Shown here: positions 1 through 9,737 of the stretch, piece after piece | How the letters are laid out: each line of letters begins with the position of its first letter | How positions within the stretch are numbered: the stretch's first letter is position 1 | NCBI GenBank assembly: GCA_009869945.1 | Contig: WIXG01000251.1 | Coordinates: 1 to 64,000, forward strand | Source of the DNA: Mesaphorura yosii | Taxonomy: Eukaryota; Arthropoda; Collembola; Poduromorpha; Tullbergiidae | DNA: 64,000 nucleotides | Direction: 5' to 3' | Notes under the pieces: model-generated | Seen by the model: the letters and a program-made list of their open reading frames with translations, nothing else | Database searches by the model: none | What the model was told of the DNA's origin: nothing | Translations under genes and position numbers: made by a program

Positions 1-533
1 TGCCGGCATCGTATTTCTTGAAAATCGCGTTACCTGAGGACTTGATTGAGGGGCTGTCCTGTGCCATGCAGGAGCGTTATGGACACAGTTTCGGTGTGTT
101 ATGTTCATGGGAGTCTAGTTGTTTCGTAGTGAAAATTTCACGAAATTCTACCGACAGGGAAAAAAGTTGTGCACATTTGAGTGAAAACCTAGAGAGTGGC
201 CTCTTATGAACTTAACACCCTGTATATGTGAGAAATGGGTTGACTTGAACTTCGATCGGTTTGCATGCTCCCAGTTGACGTAGATTGGGTTGAGATAACT
301 GCCCGGCTGTCATAATGAACGTGATATAGGTAAGTTGATATTTTCAGATATACGCAATTCAGCTTAGTCCATATCAATATTTTAGTAGTTGCGTGAGACC
401 AAGTGTCTCAGCCGGGCAATTAATTAGCCCAAGTAATTCTCAATTTTTCAGACATTGGTACAATTTTAGTGCCTTCAAGTATTCATACGTCTTCTGGTGA
501 TTAACCGAAACCCGCAATTTAATTGGATTACAG
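1..533. other. No gene recognised at left edge
   Basis: Only a 63-codon open frame (18-209, +) without recognisable features is present. An AG at 532-533 preceded by a pyrimidine-poor tract could be a splice acceptor for the receptor gene that follows. Confidence 0.3.
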
Positions 534-626
534 ATTAAATTGATCTTCGACTTAAAACACGCAACTGACGCAAGCAGCGAGGTTCAAAGAGTTCACGGGC
601 GTGTGTCCTGGATTTTAGACGTCGAG

Positions 627-1739
627 ATGCTTCTGAATCTTGTGGAATTCGATATCTTCTCTAAGTGCCTAGGAGCACATCTTTTACTCGTTTGGCCAGT
701 AGATTGGAATCCAAAGGCTTTCAGCCTTTCCCGGACTACGTCAAAGTTCAAACGGGTAGCATATCACATTGTCGTCCTTCTGAATCTATTCTATTGCGCT
801 TTCTTAGTGTATATTGGTTGGCCATACACACCAGAGGATACAAAACTTCTCACAGGACAACTGAAAATTTTTCTACATGCTACAATAATCGTCTGTGAAA
901 CTGCGACCGTGTTCGAGAGGATTCTCATTCAGACCCGCCTCGAAGACTTCTCTGCTTTTATTCGCCTGCTGCAAAGTCCAAGCTTCGGCTCAAGTCATGG
1001 ACAAGGAATAAAACAAGTCCGGATATTTCAAGCCATTTACTGGGGTCTTGTGCTCATTCATGCAGGCGCAACAGGTGCCTTGGTACTGACCCGTAGCGGA
1101 CCATTCTATATAGACACATTACTTCCTGTGCAGCATAGGAACTTATTGACCTTTCTCATTTCCTGTGCCTGGGCTTCTTATGTTGGGTTGCATGGAATAA
1201 ATGCTGTCAAGATCTCAGTCGGAATTGGGTACTTGTATTACGTAACAACGTGTAAGATCCTACGCGACGCATGTACCAGAGCAAAGGAAAAAGCAGAGGC
1301 AGCATGGAGTATTACTCAAGAATACCGGACAGCAACCATTCTTACAATTCTCTTTAATCAAACTTCTGGCTCAGTCTTTGTTCCAGTTGTGAAAACAGGC
1401 TGTGAAATTGAAGCTCCGCTCGCAATTGCAATGTGTTTCAAATTCAGCCATGATCAAACATCCATGCTCTTTCTGGTCATGATGATCGTCATTTCAGTCG
1501 TAGCGACTGCCAGTGAATTTGCACCCATTTTCCCGCTGGCTACGATACATGAGTTGTCCAGAAAATTTCTGGACAGACGACAGACGTCCGCAAACACGCG
1601 CCACATGCAAATGCTTGCAAGGTCATGTTATGTGCTTCGGAATCAAGTTGGATCACTTTATTATGTGGATCGGCCACTCGTCCTTACCATGCTTAAGAAC
1701 AAGATCGATATGGTCATCTTTTTATTGTTGAATATTTAA
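627..1739 (+). CDS. Gustatory-receptor-like seven-transmembrane protein
   Basis: A single open exon encodes about 370 residues from the first ATG at 627; the frame is open back to 501, so a further 5' exon joined near 534 is possible. About seven hydrophobic segments can be seen, for example around YHIVVLLNLFYCAFLVYIGW, KIFLHATIIVCETATVF, YWGLVLIHAGATGALVL, LTFLISCAWASYVGLHGI and SMLFLVMMIVISVVATASEF, with no signal peptide and short loops. This size and layout match arthropod gustatory receptors, which are ligand-gated channels in chemosensory neuron membranes. The last segment is followed by a charged tail, also usual in that family. It shows little resemblance to the two other 7TM receptor genes near 55.3 and 63 kb, so it is from a different subfamily. 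No lesion is seen. The family call rests on topology rather than a diagnostic motif. Confidence 0.6.
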   Translation: MLLNLVEFDIFSKCLGAHLLLVWPVDWNPKAFSLSRTTSKFKRVAYHIVVLLNLFYCAFLVYIGWPYTPEDTKLLTGQLKIFLHATIIVCETATVFERILIQTRLEDFSAFIRLLQSPSFGSSHGQGIKQVRIFQAIYWGLVLIHAGATGALVLTRSGPFYIDTLLPVQHRNLLTFLISCAWASYVGLHGINAVKISVGIGYLYYVTTCKILRDACTRAKEKAEAAWSITQEYRTATILTILFNQTSGSVFVPVVKTGCEIEAPLAIAMCFKFSHDQTSMLFLVMMIVISVVATASEFAPIFPLATIHELSRKFLDRRQTSANTRHMQMLARSCYVLRNQVGSLYYVDRPLVLTMLKNKIDMVIFLLLNI

Positions 1740-2366
1740 ATTGTAATTTCGTAGTCCAGTGCCCGTGTCCAGCGTAAAAACTCAATAAAAGCTAAACGAT
1801 AATGGCGGAGAAAACTAAAGCTTGTGTGATTATACCATCCGTAATCCGTTGCTATGACAAAAAGAAATTGCAAATCAGTTGTCATTACAACAGAGCAAAT
1901 CAGTTGCGATGACAACAGAAAATTGCAAATCCGTTCCCATGGCAACAAAATATGCGAAATCCGTCGTTCATATCGAGTCGGAAAACATTTCTGACTTCAT
2001 TCGACACATACACATTTACATCAAAGGTACGTTAATGATCTGGTCAATGATTAAAGCCCAAATGCAAGGTACGCGCACTTATCAAAATACCCAATCCCAC
2101 CCATATAAACCTGGCTGGACGTTTTCTGTTTCAGACGCCTTATAATCCCGTATGCTAACCTCTCAGACGTAGCTTACATCGAAGCGCATGGGACGGGGAA
2201 ACAAGTGGGTGTTCTCGTTTCTCGTTTAAATGACCACCACGTGCACGTGTTCCGAGACAAGCGCAAAGAAATAAAAGCAAAGAAATGCTGAGAGAAGTGT
2301 CTGGTGCAATCTATGAGTCTTTATTCGGTTCAGTGCCTTTATTGTGTTTGGCAAAAATGTATATGC
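1740..2366. other. Intergenic, contains X-box-like array
   Basis: Holds the repeat array described separately; otherwise no gene seen. Short open frames here look like chance. Confidence 0.4.
1842..1955. repeat. Degenerate tandem repeat carrying four X-box-like palindromes
   Basis: Four units of 25-30 bp each contain an imperfect palindrome: GTTGCTATGACAAA at 1848, GTTGTCATTACAAC at 1878, GTTGCGATGACAAC at 1903 and GTTCCCATGGCAAC at 1933. Most units are introduced by GCAAATC(A/C). The palindromes closely resemble the X-box bound by RFX transcription factors (symmetrical GTTGCCATGGCAAC). Whether this is a regulatory array or merely a decayed simple repeat cannot be told from sequence. Confidence 0.6.
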
Positions 2367-2860
2367 CTACATCACAGGGTTCAGATTGCACAATTTTGAC
2401 TTGCTGTTGCCTTTGTCATTACCATCAAGTTCCGGCTCGTAAGGTCGATCTTGGCCATGGTTTAGTAAATAATCTTCACAGAAGCAGATGAATATGGTGT
2501 GAACTGAATGAATTTCCATCTGGAAAGAAGTGTGACAAACATGATAAGTTAACGTTGTGGCGCTCAAGTGTGCTCATAACCTCATAAACACTGATGAGAT
2601 AGTGAGCAATGCAGTAGCACGCCACTCCAGCACCACCAGCGGCACCCTCTTTCTCCTTGACCATCAACTCATGGCCCATGAATACCGTCACGACAACAAT
2701 TCCAAGTTTACTCAGAAACAGTACAAAGCCATCCAAGGAATTTATCGTCGCCAATTACAAGACGTTGGTCACGAAGATGAGCGTGAAAGCTTGTCGAGCA
2801 GATGGGCAAAAAGATTTGCCATGAATTGCAATTTCAATGTAGGCAAGGTATAATCTCGCT
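2367..2860 (-). pseudogene. SLC44 choline-transporter-like, 3' portion, broken
   Basis: Read on the minus strand, this stretch encodes the C-terminal part of an SLC44 (CTL) transporter: a segment with YIEIAIHGKSFC, then SARQAFTLIFVTNVL, then TINSLDGFVLFLSKLG, a hydrophobic stretch VVVTVFMG, YLISVYE and finally HTIFICFCEDYLLNHGQDRP. These match in order the conserved CTL motifs around the last membrane segments and the C-terminal FLCFxED block. A short intron (donor after YE, acceptor before MEIHSV) joins the last two pieces. A TAA stop interrupts the frame between TNVL and LATINS, where family members continue, so this copy is probably a pseudogene. The matching 5' half lies at 5847-6189 on the same strand. 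Confidence 0.55.
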
Positions 2861-3303
2861 AATTGGACCTGAACAGCTTACTCGGGTCCGGCGCTCTCTC
2901 CGAGGCATTTTCAGCTGTCATGGTACTCCAAGACGGTTTACTCAAAAACCAGACGCCCGGAACCCTTCCGTTTAGCATGCCGACCTAAACCTGACCTAAC
3001 CAAGTGGTTTGACTAAGTCTGCGACAACTCGTTCGAGGAAGATCTGCGAGGCCTGCGTTACTCGTATGAAGAGATTTGTGCTCTGACGTTAGAGAAAGTT
3101 CGGTCGATTGCTCATGAGAATGCAAAATGAGGTCAAAAAATAGGAATATGATACATAGTACAATTTATTTGTAATTAAAGATACATTCAGATAGATGAAA
3201 ATACTTAATTTACTACAAATGAAAACATAGTACCACAATTTTCGCAATTTGTCCGACAGTGATTTAATACGTCGGACCGAGTTAGAATATTTTACGCGTT
3301 GGT
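2861..3303. other. Intergenic; 3' side of EF-hand gene
   Basis: An AATAAA signal for the minus-strand EF-hand gene lies at 3164-3169. Nothing else is supported. Confidence 0.4.
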
Positions 3304-3792
3304 CTACAACGACGCCGCCTGTTTGTCAGCCCAAGCGACTGCTTCGTCAATGCTCACTTTGCCATCGTGATTGATATCCGCCTCAGAGACAAACTTGTCG
3401 TAAGAGAATGTTTTGCCAACGTGATGCTTCTCGCAAATGTCGAAGAAGAGTTGGAATTCCTCCTTTGAAATGAATCCGTCCCCATTCTTGTCGCAGTTCT
3501 TGATCATTTCACGCAGGTATGGCCCTGCTACGTGACATTGCTCCAGAATTCCTTTTGCCAGCTCGAATGGGATCCTACCCTCGAAGCTCTTGTTCCAATA
3601 CTCTGCGTACGCAGCAACTTGCTCAGATGAACGCTCCCATTTCAACGCGTTGAACATTGCAGCAATGTCCGCGGTGCCAATGCTCCAGTCTTGTTCCCTG
3701 AACGTTGGCAATGAAGGAAAAATCACAGTCCGAAACTGTTCAATTTCTTCAGCAGACACGGGTTTGAAAGGGTCACGAGGTTCGTCAGACAT
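3304..3792 (-). CDS. EF-hand calcium-binding protein
   Basis: An intact single-exon frame of 162 residues starting at ATG 3792 (MSDEPRDPF; an in-frame codon upstream at 3816 is not ATG). Two canonical EF-hand loops are visible in the C-terminal half, DKNGDGFISKEE and DINHDGKVSIDE, each with Asp/Asn at positions 1, 3 and 5, Gly at 6 and Glu at 12, so both should bind calcium. The N-terminal half is helical and may hold a degenerate pair. There is no signal peptide, so a cytosolic calcium sensor or buffer is expected, similar in size to sarcoplasmic calcium-binding proteins and calexcitins. It lies between two pieces of an SLC44-like gene on the same strand, so it may be nested in what was an intron. 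Confidence 0.75.
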   Translation of the reverse strand: MSDEPRDPFKPVSAEEIEQFRTVIFPSLPTFREQDWSIGTADIAAMFNALKWERSSEQVAAYAEYWNKSFEGRIPFELAKGILEQCHVAGPYLREMIKNCDKNGDGFISKEEFQLFFDICEKHHVGKTFSYDKFVSEADINHDGKVSIDEAVAWADKQAASL

Positions 3793-3957
3793 TTCACGAT
3801 CAAGATGAATGAACAAGTTTAGTTGTCAAAAGTCAGAATGGAAATGGCGCTTCGGATGGACGACGGCGAGACTTATTTATTAATAGCCATCGATCGAGGT
3901 CAACGACTGGAAACTTTCCGTCCGTCCGCAGCGAAGGAATAATACCGTGATACCGTA
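3793..3957. promoter_or_regulatory. Presumed promoter region of the EF-hand gene
   Basis: Sequence immediately upstream of the minus-strand EF-hand start; no core element was confidently identified. Confidence 0.2.
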
Positions 3958-4295
3958 TCAGAAGCAATTAATTTGCTAAAGATTGAGCCAACTGCGCAAT
4001 AATTCGCTAGAAAGGAACGATAACTTCTGACTCATCATCACAACCACAAAGTTCTTGATTAGAACAATGATGAGCATATTTTTCAGTTCTAGTTAGACCG
4101 AAGTATGTAAGTAAGTTAACAATTTCTTGCGCACCGAACCACAAGACCAGATAAAAAGCAGAAACCATATTCAGAAGCAATTAATTTGCTAAAGATTGAG
4201 CCATCTGCGCAATAATTCGCTAGAAAGAAACGATAGCTTCTGAATCATCACAAAGTTCTTGATTAGAACAATTATGAGCATAGTTTTCAGTTCTA
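3958..4295. repeat. Local tandem duplication, about 213-bp unit
   Basis: The first unit spans 3958-4170 and begins near TCAGAAGCAATTAATTTGCT; the second begins at 4171 with the same words and matches for about 125 bp up to 4295. The remainder of the second unit resumes at 5616-5694 (TTAGACCGAGGTATGT onward), on the other side of the mariner element. The copies differ by scattered substitutions and a few small indels. The first unit therefore preserves the uninterrupted insertion target. Confidence 0.85.
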
Positions 4296-5615
4296 ACGAG
4301 TCACAACATAAAAATGCCACTGAAGTAAAACCGATGTAACTTTATTACTAATCAACAGATTTTTAAACGGTAAAATTGTTTTGAGAAGGTTAAAAATAAG
4401 GTTATTAAACAGTACTAACGATTGATTGCATAGGGACACTTCTCGGCACACTTCCTAAGAAAGGCTCTAACTTTCTCGGTTGTGCGTCGGACGACATCCA
4501 AATCCACTTTCTTAAGGCAGAAATTAATGCGTCTTCGTAAGTGTTTGATAATTCGAGCTTTCCAACCATCCCTGTAGATCAGTTGATCGAGATATCGGAA
4601 GAAATCTTCAATTGGACGGGTCTGTGGTAGATTTATAGGATTGTCTTCCTTGCGCACAAAATTGATGTTTTCGCTTTGGAGAAAGGTCGTTACTGATTTC
4701 GGATAGTGTGATGAAGTCTTGTCTGGCCAGAAGATGTAATCGTTGTCCGAATACTTTTCTCGAATAAAAGGAACCAAAATTGGTGGCAGACAACTTTCCC
4801 TGTAAGCTTCTTGCGTCACAGCATTCTTAGACGGGAGAAAGTATGGTCAGTCACGCCACGCGGAGAAATTCCAATCCACACCAAAATTTTGGGCTCAAAT
4901 TTGTGCTTAAAGTAAACTTTCTTCGTTGGAGTCATGTTTTCTTTGTTGCTGGAGTAAAATCTGGCGTTTCCTGGTGTTTGTGACTTGCTGAGGGGAAAGT
5001 AATGCTCATCGTCGATGACGAATTCTTTGCCAATTGAATTGCGGTTAAGTCTCCGGCTCTGTGTCTTGAAAGTTTCAATCTGTTCCTTCGTGTAGCCTAG
5101 CGACCTCATCTTCTTGTATTTCTTAATTTTGGACTTCGTTCTCAACGTTTGAGAGATGTATTGCTGGGTGCAATTGAATTTGGAAGCAGCTGCAGCTTGC
5201 GACACTGTATCACTTCCATCGAACAACTTCTTCAGCACAGTGAGTTTTCTCTTCGTCATCTCGACGGGTTTCTTGCCAGATCCAACCTTTCTATCCATTG
5301 GGTGTCCAGCTTCGTATCTTCGAATGATCCGATAAATGGTCGTTTTTGGAACCGCTTGGGCTTTAAAGTGTTTGGCGATATCAATCTTCCTCCATTGTGG
5401 ATTTAGTTGGATCACTCGTCCGACACGGTTTCTGAGTTCAACTTGTTTATTCATATTTAATGATAAGGGTAACCGAAAAAGAATTGTTGAGAATTTATTT
5501 TCTAACACAAAAATGAATGAAGAGAAAGAAAAAAAATAGTTTAATGTGAAGAAAACACGTTCCCTCCATTTTTAATTCAAAATGGCGGCAGTGCCATTTT
5601 CATGTTGTGACCCGT
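4296..5615 (-). mobile_element. Tc1/mariner-type DNA transposon, 1320 bp
   Basis: Imperfect terminal inverted repeats of about 27 bp bound the element: left end begins ACGAGTCACAACATAAAAAT at 4296, and the right end reads, on the complementary strand, ACGGGTCACAACATGAAAAT from 5615. TA dinucleotides flank both ends (4294-4295 and 5616-5617), as expected for TA target-site duplication. The element carries one transposase reading frame on the minus strand, frameshifted. It lies within the second copy of a 213-bp tandem duplication whose first copy shows the empty site (GTTCTAGTTAGACCG near 4086). Length, ends and transposase all fit the Tc1/mariner superfamily. Confidence 0.92.
4415..5454 (-). 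pseudogene. Tc1/mariner transposase, frameshifted (D37E type)
   Basis: The N-terminal part (from ATG 5454) has the helix-turn-helix DNA-binding region, with a second HTH around SQAAAASKFNCTQQYISQTL. The catalytic core shows the first acidic residue in FVIDDEHYF, the second in IFWPDKTSSHY and the third in RPIEDFF. There are 37 residues between the second Asp and the Glu, which is the spacing of the D37E group of Tc1/mariner elements. The frame breaks at about 4816-4822, between TFSRL and TQEAYRES, consistent with loss of a single base, so no full-length enzyme can be made. No other lesion is obvious, which suggests fairly recent inactivation. Confidence 0.88.
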
Positions 5616-5846
5616 TAGTTAGACCGAGGTATGTAAATAAGTTAGCAATTTTTTGCGCACCGAACCGCAAGACCAGATAAAAAGCAGAAACCATATTCTT
5701 GAGACACCACGAAATTCTGTGCTTGATATTTTTCAAAGGTCGAACGAAATCTTAACTGGCAAACATTTCAGCAGTTTTCAGTCACCGATTAGCATCAATA
5801 TCCTTCGGGGTAATTGGAGAAAGGAAACTGCAATCGAAATATTGGC

Positions 5847-6189
5847 TCATTTGTCCTCCGTTGTCGGGGTTCCATTTTTAGTACATAGTATAGTATGCAC
5901 ATTTTGGACAGATTCTTGCAGACTTACGAAAAATGGCAGTGCCAAAAGCATGACCATTGGATGTAGTGCTTTTCGAGCTTCACCAAACAACCCTATCACT
6001 AATGAGATCCGTTTTCGTAACACGAAGAAGATTAGAATCAATGAAACTGTGCAAATGGTGGCTCCAGCAAGCAGCCATGGGCCGTGGCCTTTTTTTAGTG
6101 AGGAAAAGGATCCATAGAGTCACAGAACCTCCAATTGCAACCGAACTAATTGTAAGGACCACAATCCAAATGAAAAGGCTTCCATCCAA
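5847..6189 (-). pseudogene. SLC44 choline-transporter-like, 5' portion, broken
   Basis: Two overlapping minus-strand frames encode parts of an SLC44 transporter. One gives the segment FIWIVVLTISSVAIGG followed by LWILFLTKKRPRPM; the other gives ILIFFVLRKRISLVIGLFGE and ARKALHPMVMLLALPFF, which match the CTL motif in which a membrane segment ends in LRKRI and is followed by A-[LI]-xx-EA-[SG]-KA. The frame must change between them near 6030, and the reading stops at about 5847. On the minus strand this piece lies upstream of the SLC44 C-terminal piece at 2367-2860, in the correct gene order, with an EF-hand gene and a mariner insertion between and the middle of the transporter missing. Confidence 0.42.
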
Positions 6190-7725
6190 TAATGCCGAAA
6201 AAGAATGCAGAATCCAATAATGGGCTCAGCAATAATGTCGAACCGAAAATGCAGAACCGACAGTGCGGAATCAACAATGTATAATCAATAATGCCCGAAT
6301 TCTTGTGCGCTTTGTAATAAATTGTTTTGGTAATTTCATAAATATTCGTTTGTTTGAGCCTGAATTGAGCTCTTATGTTGCGAACTCTTGATTGCTCTCT
6401 AAAACCAACGAAACATTTGCCAGTTCCAAGATTTTGCACATGGTCACACTGGACCAGGAACTACGCTCTAGCATAAGTTTCGAGTCCGCACTTGATATCC
6501 AGCTGGCGGGTCTTCCTTGTTAGTTGGAAATGGTCCACAAGCCATCAGGTCCTGGTACTGCAAGTGCCCCGTTGGTTCAAGAGTTGTCGGTACCTGTTCC
6601 AACATCGCAACAGTTCTGTGGTTCTTGGGCTACGCCCGCCATCTACCTGACCTTCGATTCCCTGCTGCGCAGGTGGGAAATTGCCTTTTGGATGAGCACA
6701 ACTTCGACTACTTTCACTAACCGAAGCCGTATTGTACATATGTAAATAATAAGGCCAAAGGCCGCCTGGTGTTCGGATTTGCGGAATGTCTGACTATTTG
6801 CGTTCCCACTTTCGAATACTTAGCAATGTATTTTGACTTTTGGACCAAACTTCGGCACTTGATGATCGCTAGGAACTAGCATTGCATTCCGGTAAGTGGG
6901 TAAGATTTTTCAATTTATAACTTTTGCCATAACTTCTACCCGTGTGGATGATCCCTCACCAATATCTTTACAAAACTGCCTGAGGTCTTCCACGACACGC
7001 ACATTCAAACCGCTGCTCAATCGGTTAGGGGAGAGAGAAGATATGACGATTTCAATAGACCAGGTTTTACATGGGATTATATGGGAGGAAAAATCAGTTT
7101 TCATTTCCTACCTCCGTAACGTGAAGGAATTCGACCGTGGTCCTCTATTTAATATTGTGTGTCTCGGTGAGGGCTACGCACTCATATGCACGGATGTTGA
7201 AAATAACGTTTAGTCCAAATTCCTACAGGACTGAATAAGGTCCTTTCTGTTTGTTAATACCAGCCTACACGCTAATGGCGTCGCCTAAGGAGGGCAGTGC
7301 AGTCGTAACTTACATGCATTAACTGCAGAACGTGCGGGTCTTGGCATATCCAAACTCATGATTTGAATATCCGATTGCAGACTGCACTCATTCATTGATC
7401 ATAACTCACTACTGTTAATTAATCTTACTGTTCAATTAATCATTCTAGAGCCAAAAATCCTTAATAGATCGGGTGGCCGTATTCTGAGCCCTTGATTACA
7501 ACTAATGACTAAATGAGTACATCCTTTGAGTAAAGTCAAATCGTCGGATCGGGATATGGATGTTAAAAATACATTATTCAGCTCTGGGATAAAAACCTGC
7601 ACCCGCACTCAAGATAAATGTAAATCTAAAATAATGGCGAGGGTGATGAAAAGTTTCAACATTTACAAGAATTACATAATTCCATTTACGGCTTACGTTA
7701 GAACACAACTGCAGAACTACAGAAG
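6190..7725. other. No gene recognised
   Basis: 6195-6300 has a loose run of AATAATGCCGAA/AATGCAGAA-like words. Several short open frames on both strands lack initiator context, domains or splice partners. Nothing else is supported. Confidence 0.35.
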
Positions 7726-7918
7726 TACAGGGTCCCCAAGAATTATTGTCTCCCCCCTACAGCCAAGCACGGGGTGGCGGGCACAAGTGTGGTGCGCCAT
7801 TGGAGTCCTTGCAAAAATACATCTCTGTGCAAGTTTTCATGATGATTGAACAAGTCATCATGAAAACTTGCACAGAGATGTATTTAGGGGGGAGACAATA
7901 ATTCTTGGGGACCCTGTA
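7726..7918. repeat. Foldback repeat with a 55-bp interruption in one arm
   Basis: Outer arms 7726-7759 and 7885-7918 are perfect inverted copies (34 bp, beginning TACAGGGTCCCCAAGAATTA). Inner arms 7815-7845 and 7855-7885 are also perfect inverted copies (31 bp), separated by only 9 bases. The right arm is continuous, whereas the left arm has an extra 55 bp (7760-7814). The structure looks like a snap-back duplication or a foldback MITE with an insertion in one arm. No target-site duplication was found. Confidence 0.85.
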
Positions 7919-8213
7919 GATCTGATCAAGGCCAATCTTGTGAGTTATGGTATGTGAGTTCCAAATATTCAATTCCAGTTTTGTGACTTTTGTCACATTT
8001 TCTAACTCATTAAAATGTATGAGTATTGTCATTATCGCACAGTTCACTTCAAAGTTGTTGTACCACTTTGAAGTGAACTTTGTAGTGTCAACTTCATCGG
8101 TTGACTTGACGACCTCGACAACTCGTTTTTAAGTGAGTATGGACCTGTGGACCTTGGCAACTTGGCTCCTTGGCTTTTAGTATCACGGTGGCAGACCGTG
8201 GAAGTGAAGAGTC
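7919..8213. other. Upstream region of SEC14-like gene with hairpin
   Basis: A perfect 14-bp inverted repeat (AGTTCACTTCAAAG at 8041-8054, its complement at 8066-8079) with an 11-base loop lies about 135 bp before the start codon. It could be an operator-like site or a chance hairpin. Confidence 0.45.
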
Positions 8214-9189
8214 ATGAAACGTCGCACTCGCACGACTTTGGTACCCGCTATCCTGGTGCTGGTAGTTTTGGGGCTCTGCGTCCAACACTCCGGCTCCCAA
8301 GAAACTTCGACACCGACGCCGGCCGCCGAGGCCACGTACACGCCGAAAGAAGCGGCTGCTCTTGAAAAGGTGAGGTAAAAGAAAATCGGCTGAATTGTCA
8401 ATAAAAGGAAGCCTTTTGTCTCAGTTTAAGAAATCTCTGAGAGGCACTCCCCAATTCTTAGAGCCGTACATGCGACGAGATGAATATTTAATCCGCTGGC
8501 TGCGTGCCCGCGACCTGAACGTGCAGCAGGCCAAAGCCATGCTGCTCAGCAACCTACGCTGGCGCAAGACCCAGAAAATTGATGCCCTCCTGGTCGAAGA
8601 ATTTCCATTCAAGAAGCATTACGACATGCAAAGTGTGGACAAAGAAGGGCGGCCGGTGCTCATCGTCAACTTTGTCAAGTGGGACATCCGGAAAATTGCC
8701 CTTTCCGGCCAACTTCCGATGTACCTCCGCTTCATGAACAAATTCGCACTAGAAGAGCCAAGTATCAAGGCACGTGAGGCGGGACAGGCGACGGGGAGCA
8801 ACTCGACAGAGTACTACATCATGGTGGATCTGGCAGGCTACAATTTGCGCCAGCACGGATGCATTCAGTGCCTTCGAATCTTCTTTTTTTACATAGAGAC
8901 TTACGAAAATTACTACCCACAGCTCGTGAAGGAGACAATCTTCATAAACAGTGAGTCCGGTCTTGTTTTCTGTTTTCAAAACTGATGGACGTTAATGTTT
9001 TACTTTGCAGCTCCGAAAATCTTTGACTCCATCATCACAATGACGAAATCATTGTGGTCATCGCATCTCACTGACCACGTCATGTTTCTTGGGTACGACA
9101 AGAGCGAATGGAGACGGAAGATCGGTGAAATGATTGCGCTGGACCAGCTTCCGGTTCGGTTCGGAGGAACGAAATCGGAGAAGCGTTAA
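8214..9189 (+). CDS. SEC14-like CRAL-TRIO domain protein with signal peptide
   Basis: Three exons (8214-8369, 8425-8950, 9011-9189) with GT-AG introns of 55 and 60 bp and consistent phases give 286 residues. Residues 1-30 form a basic-then-hydrophobic leader (MKRRTRTTLVPAILVLVVLG), followed by a Thr/Pro/Ala-rich linker. The CRAL-TRIO N-terminal helices follow (FLRW-like YLIRWLRARDLNVQQAKAML), then the lipid-binding core: KEGRPVLIVNF, YYIMVDLAGYNL, YYPQLVKETIFIN, and the C-terminal LPVRFGG. The core matches the SEC14L family, which binds phosphoinositides, tocopherol or other hydrophobic ligands. Most SEC14-like proteins are cytosolic, so the leader is unusual and suggests secretion or ER residence. 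An AATAAA lies at 9266. Start choice rests on the leader and the in-frame splice. Confidence 0.85.
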
Positions 9190-9737
9190 TTTAACTTAAA
9201 GGATACAAAGCCATAATCAGCTAAGTATTGTTCAACCCACAACTCAACGAACTGTGCAGTGAATTAATAAATCATCTAGATTTATGAAATTCTAGCGCTT
9301 AGATCAAGCCAAGGACTATACTAGCAAAGAAAGTTCCCCTGTGACGAGAGTCACAAGGGAAGGTTGCACATGTAAACGAACTAGCTCCCGAAATTACTCC
9401 CAAGACTTGCTGTATGCAGCCAACAAAGTGTTTCTTGGTTTACTTGTCCTTTACTACCAGCTAGCACGCAATTTCGCACAAAATACACTTGTGAACTTGT
9501 ATTTACATAAATACGATTGAATCTCTGACTTATCGTCGTTACCGACATCGGAAGAATACTGAGAGCCCGCAAAATATTCCACCAGACAGGCACCAAATGG
9601 GTAAACAACAGCTGACGATTCCAAATTCCCAAATGCGACATCGACGAAAAGCACCGTGCAGAAACTGACAAGAACTTCCTTTAGTTGGCTTCTGCTCCTG
9701 ACGGCTTGTTCTGATCTGCTGATTGAGTTAATCCACA
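9190..9737. other. Intergenic
   Basis: Contains the 3' end and polyA signal of the SEC14-like gene and the presumed promoter of the ionotropic-receptor-like gene. No other gene seen. Confidence 0.3.
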
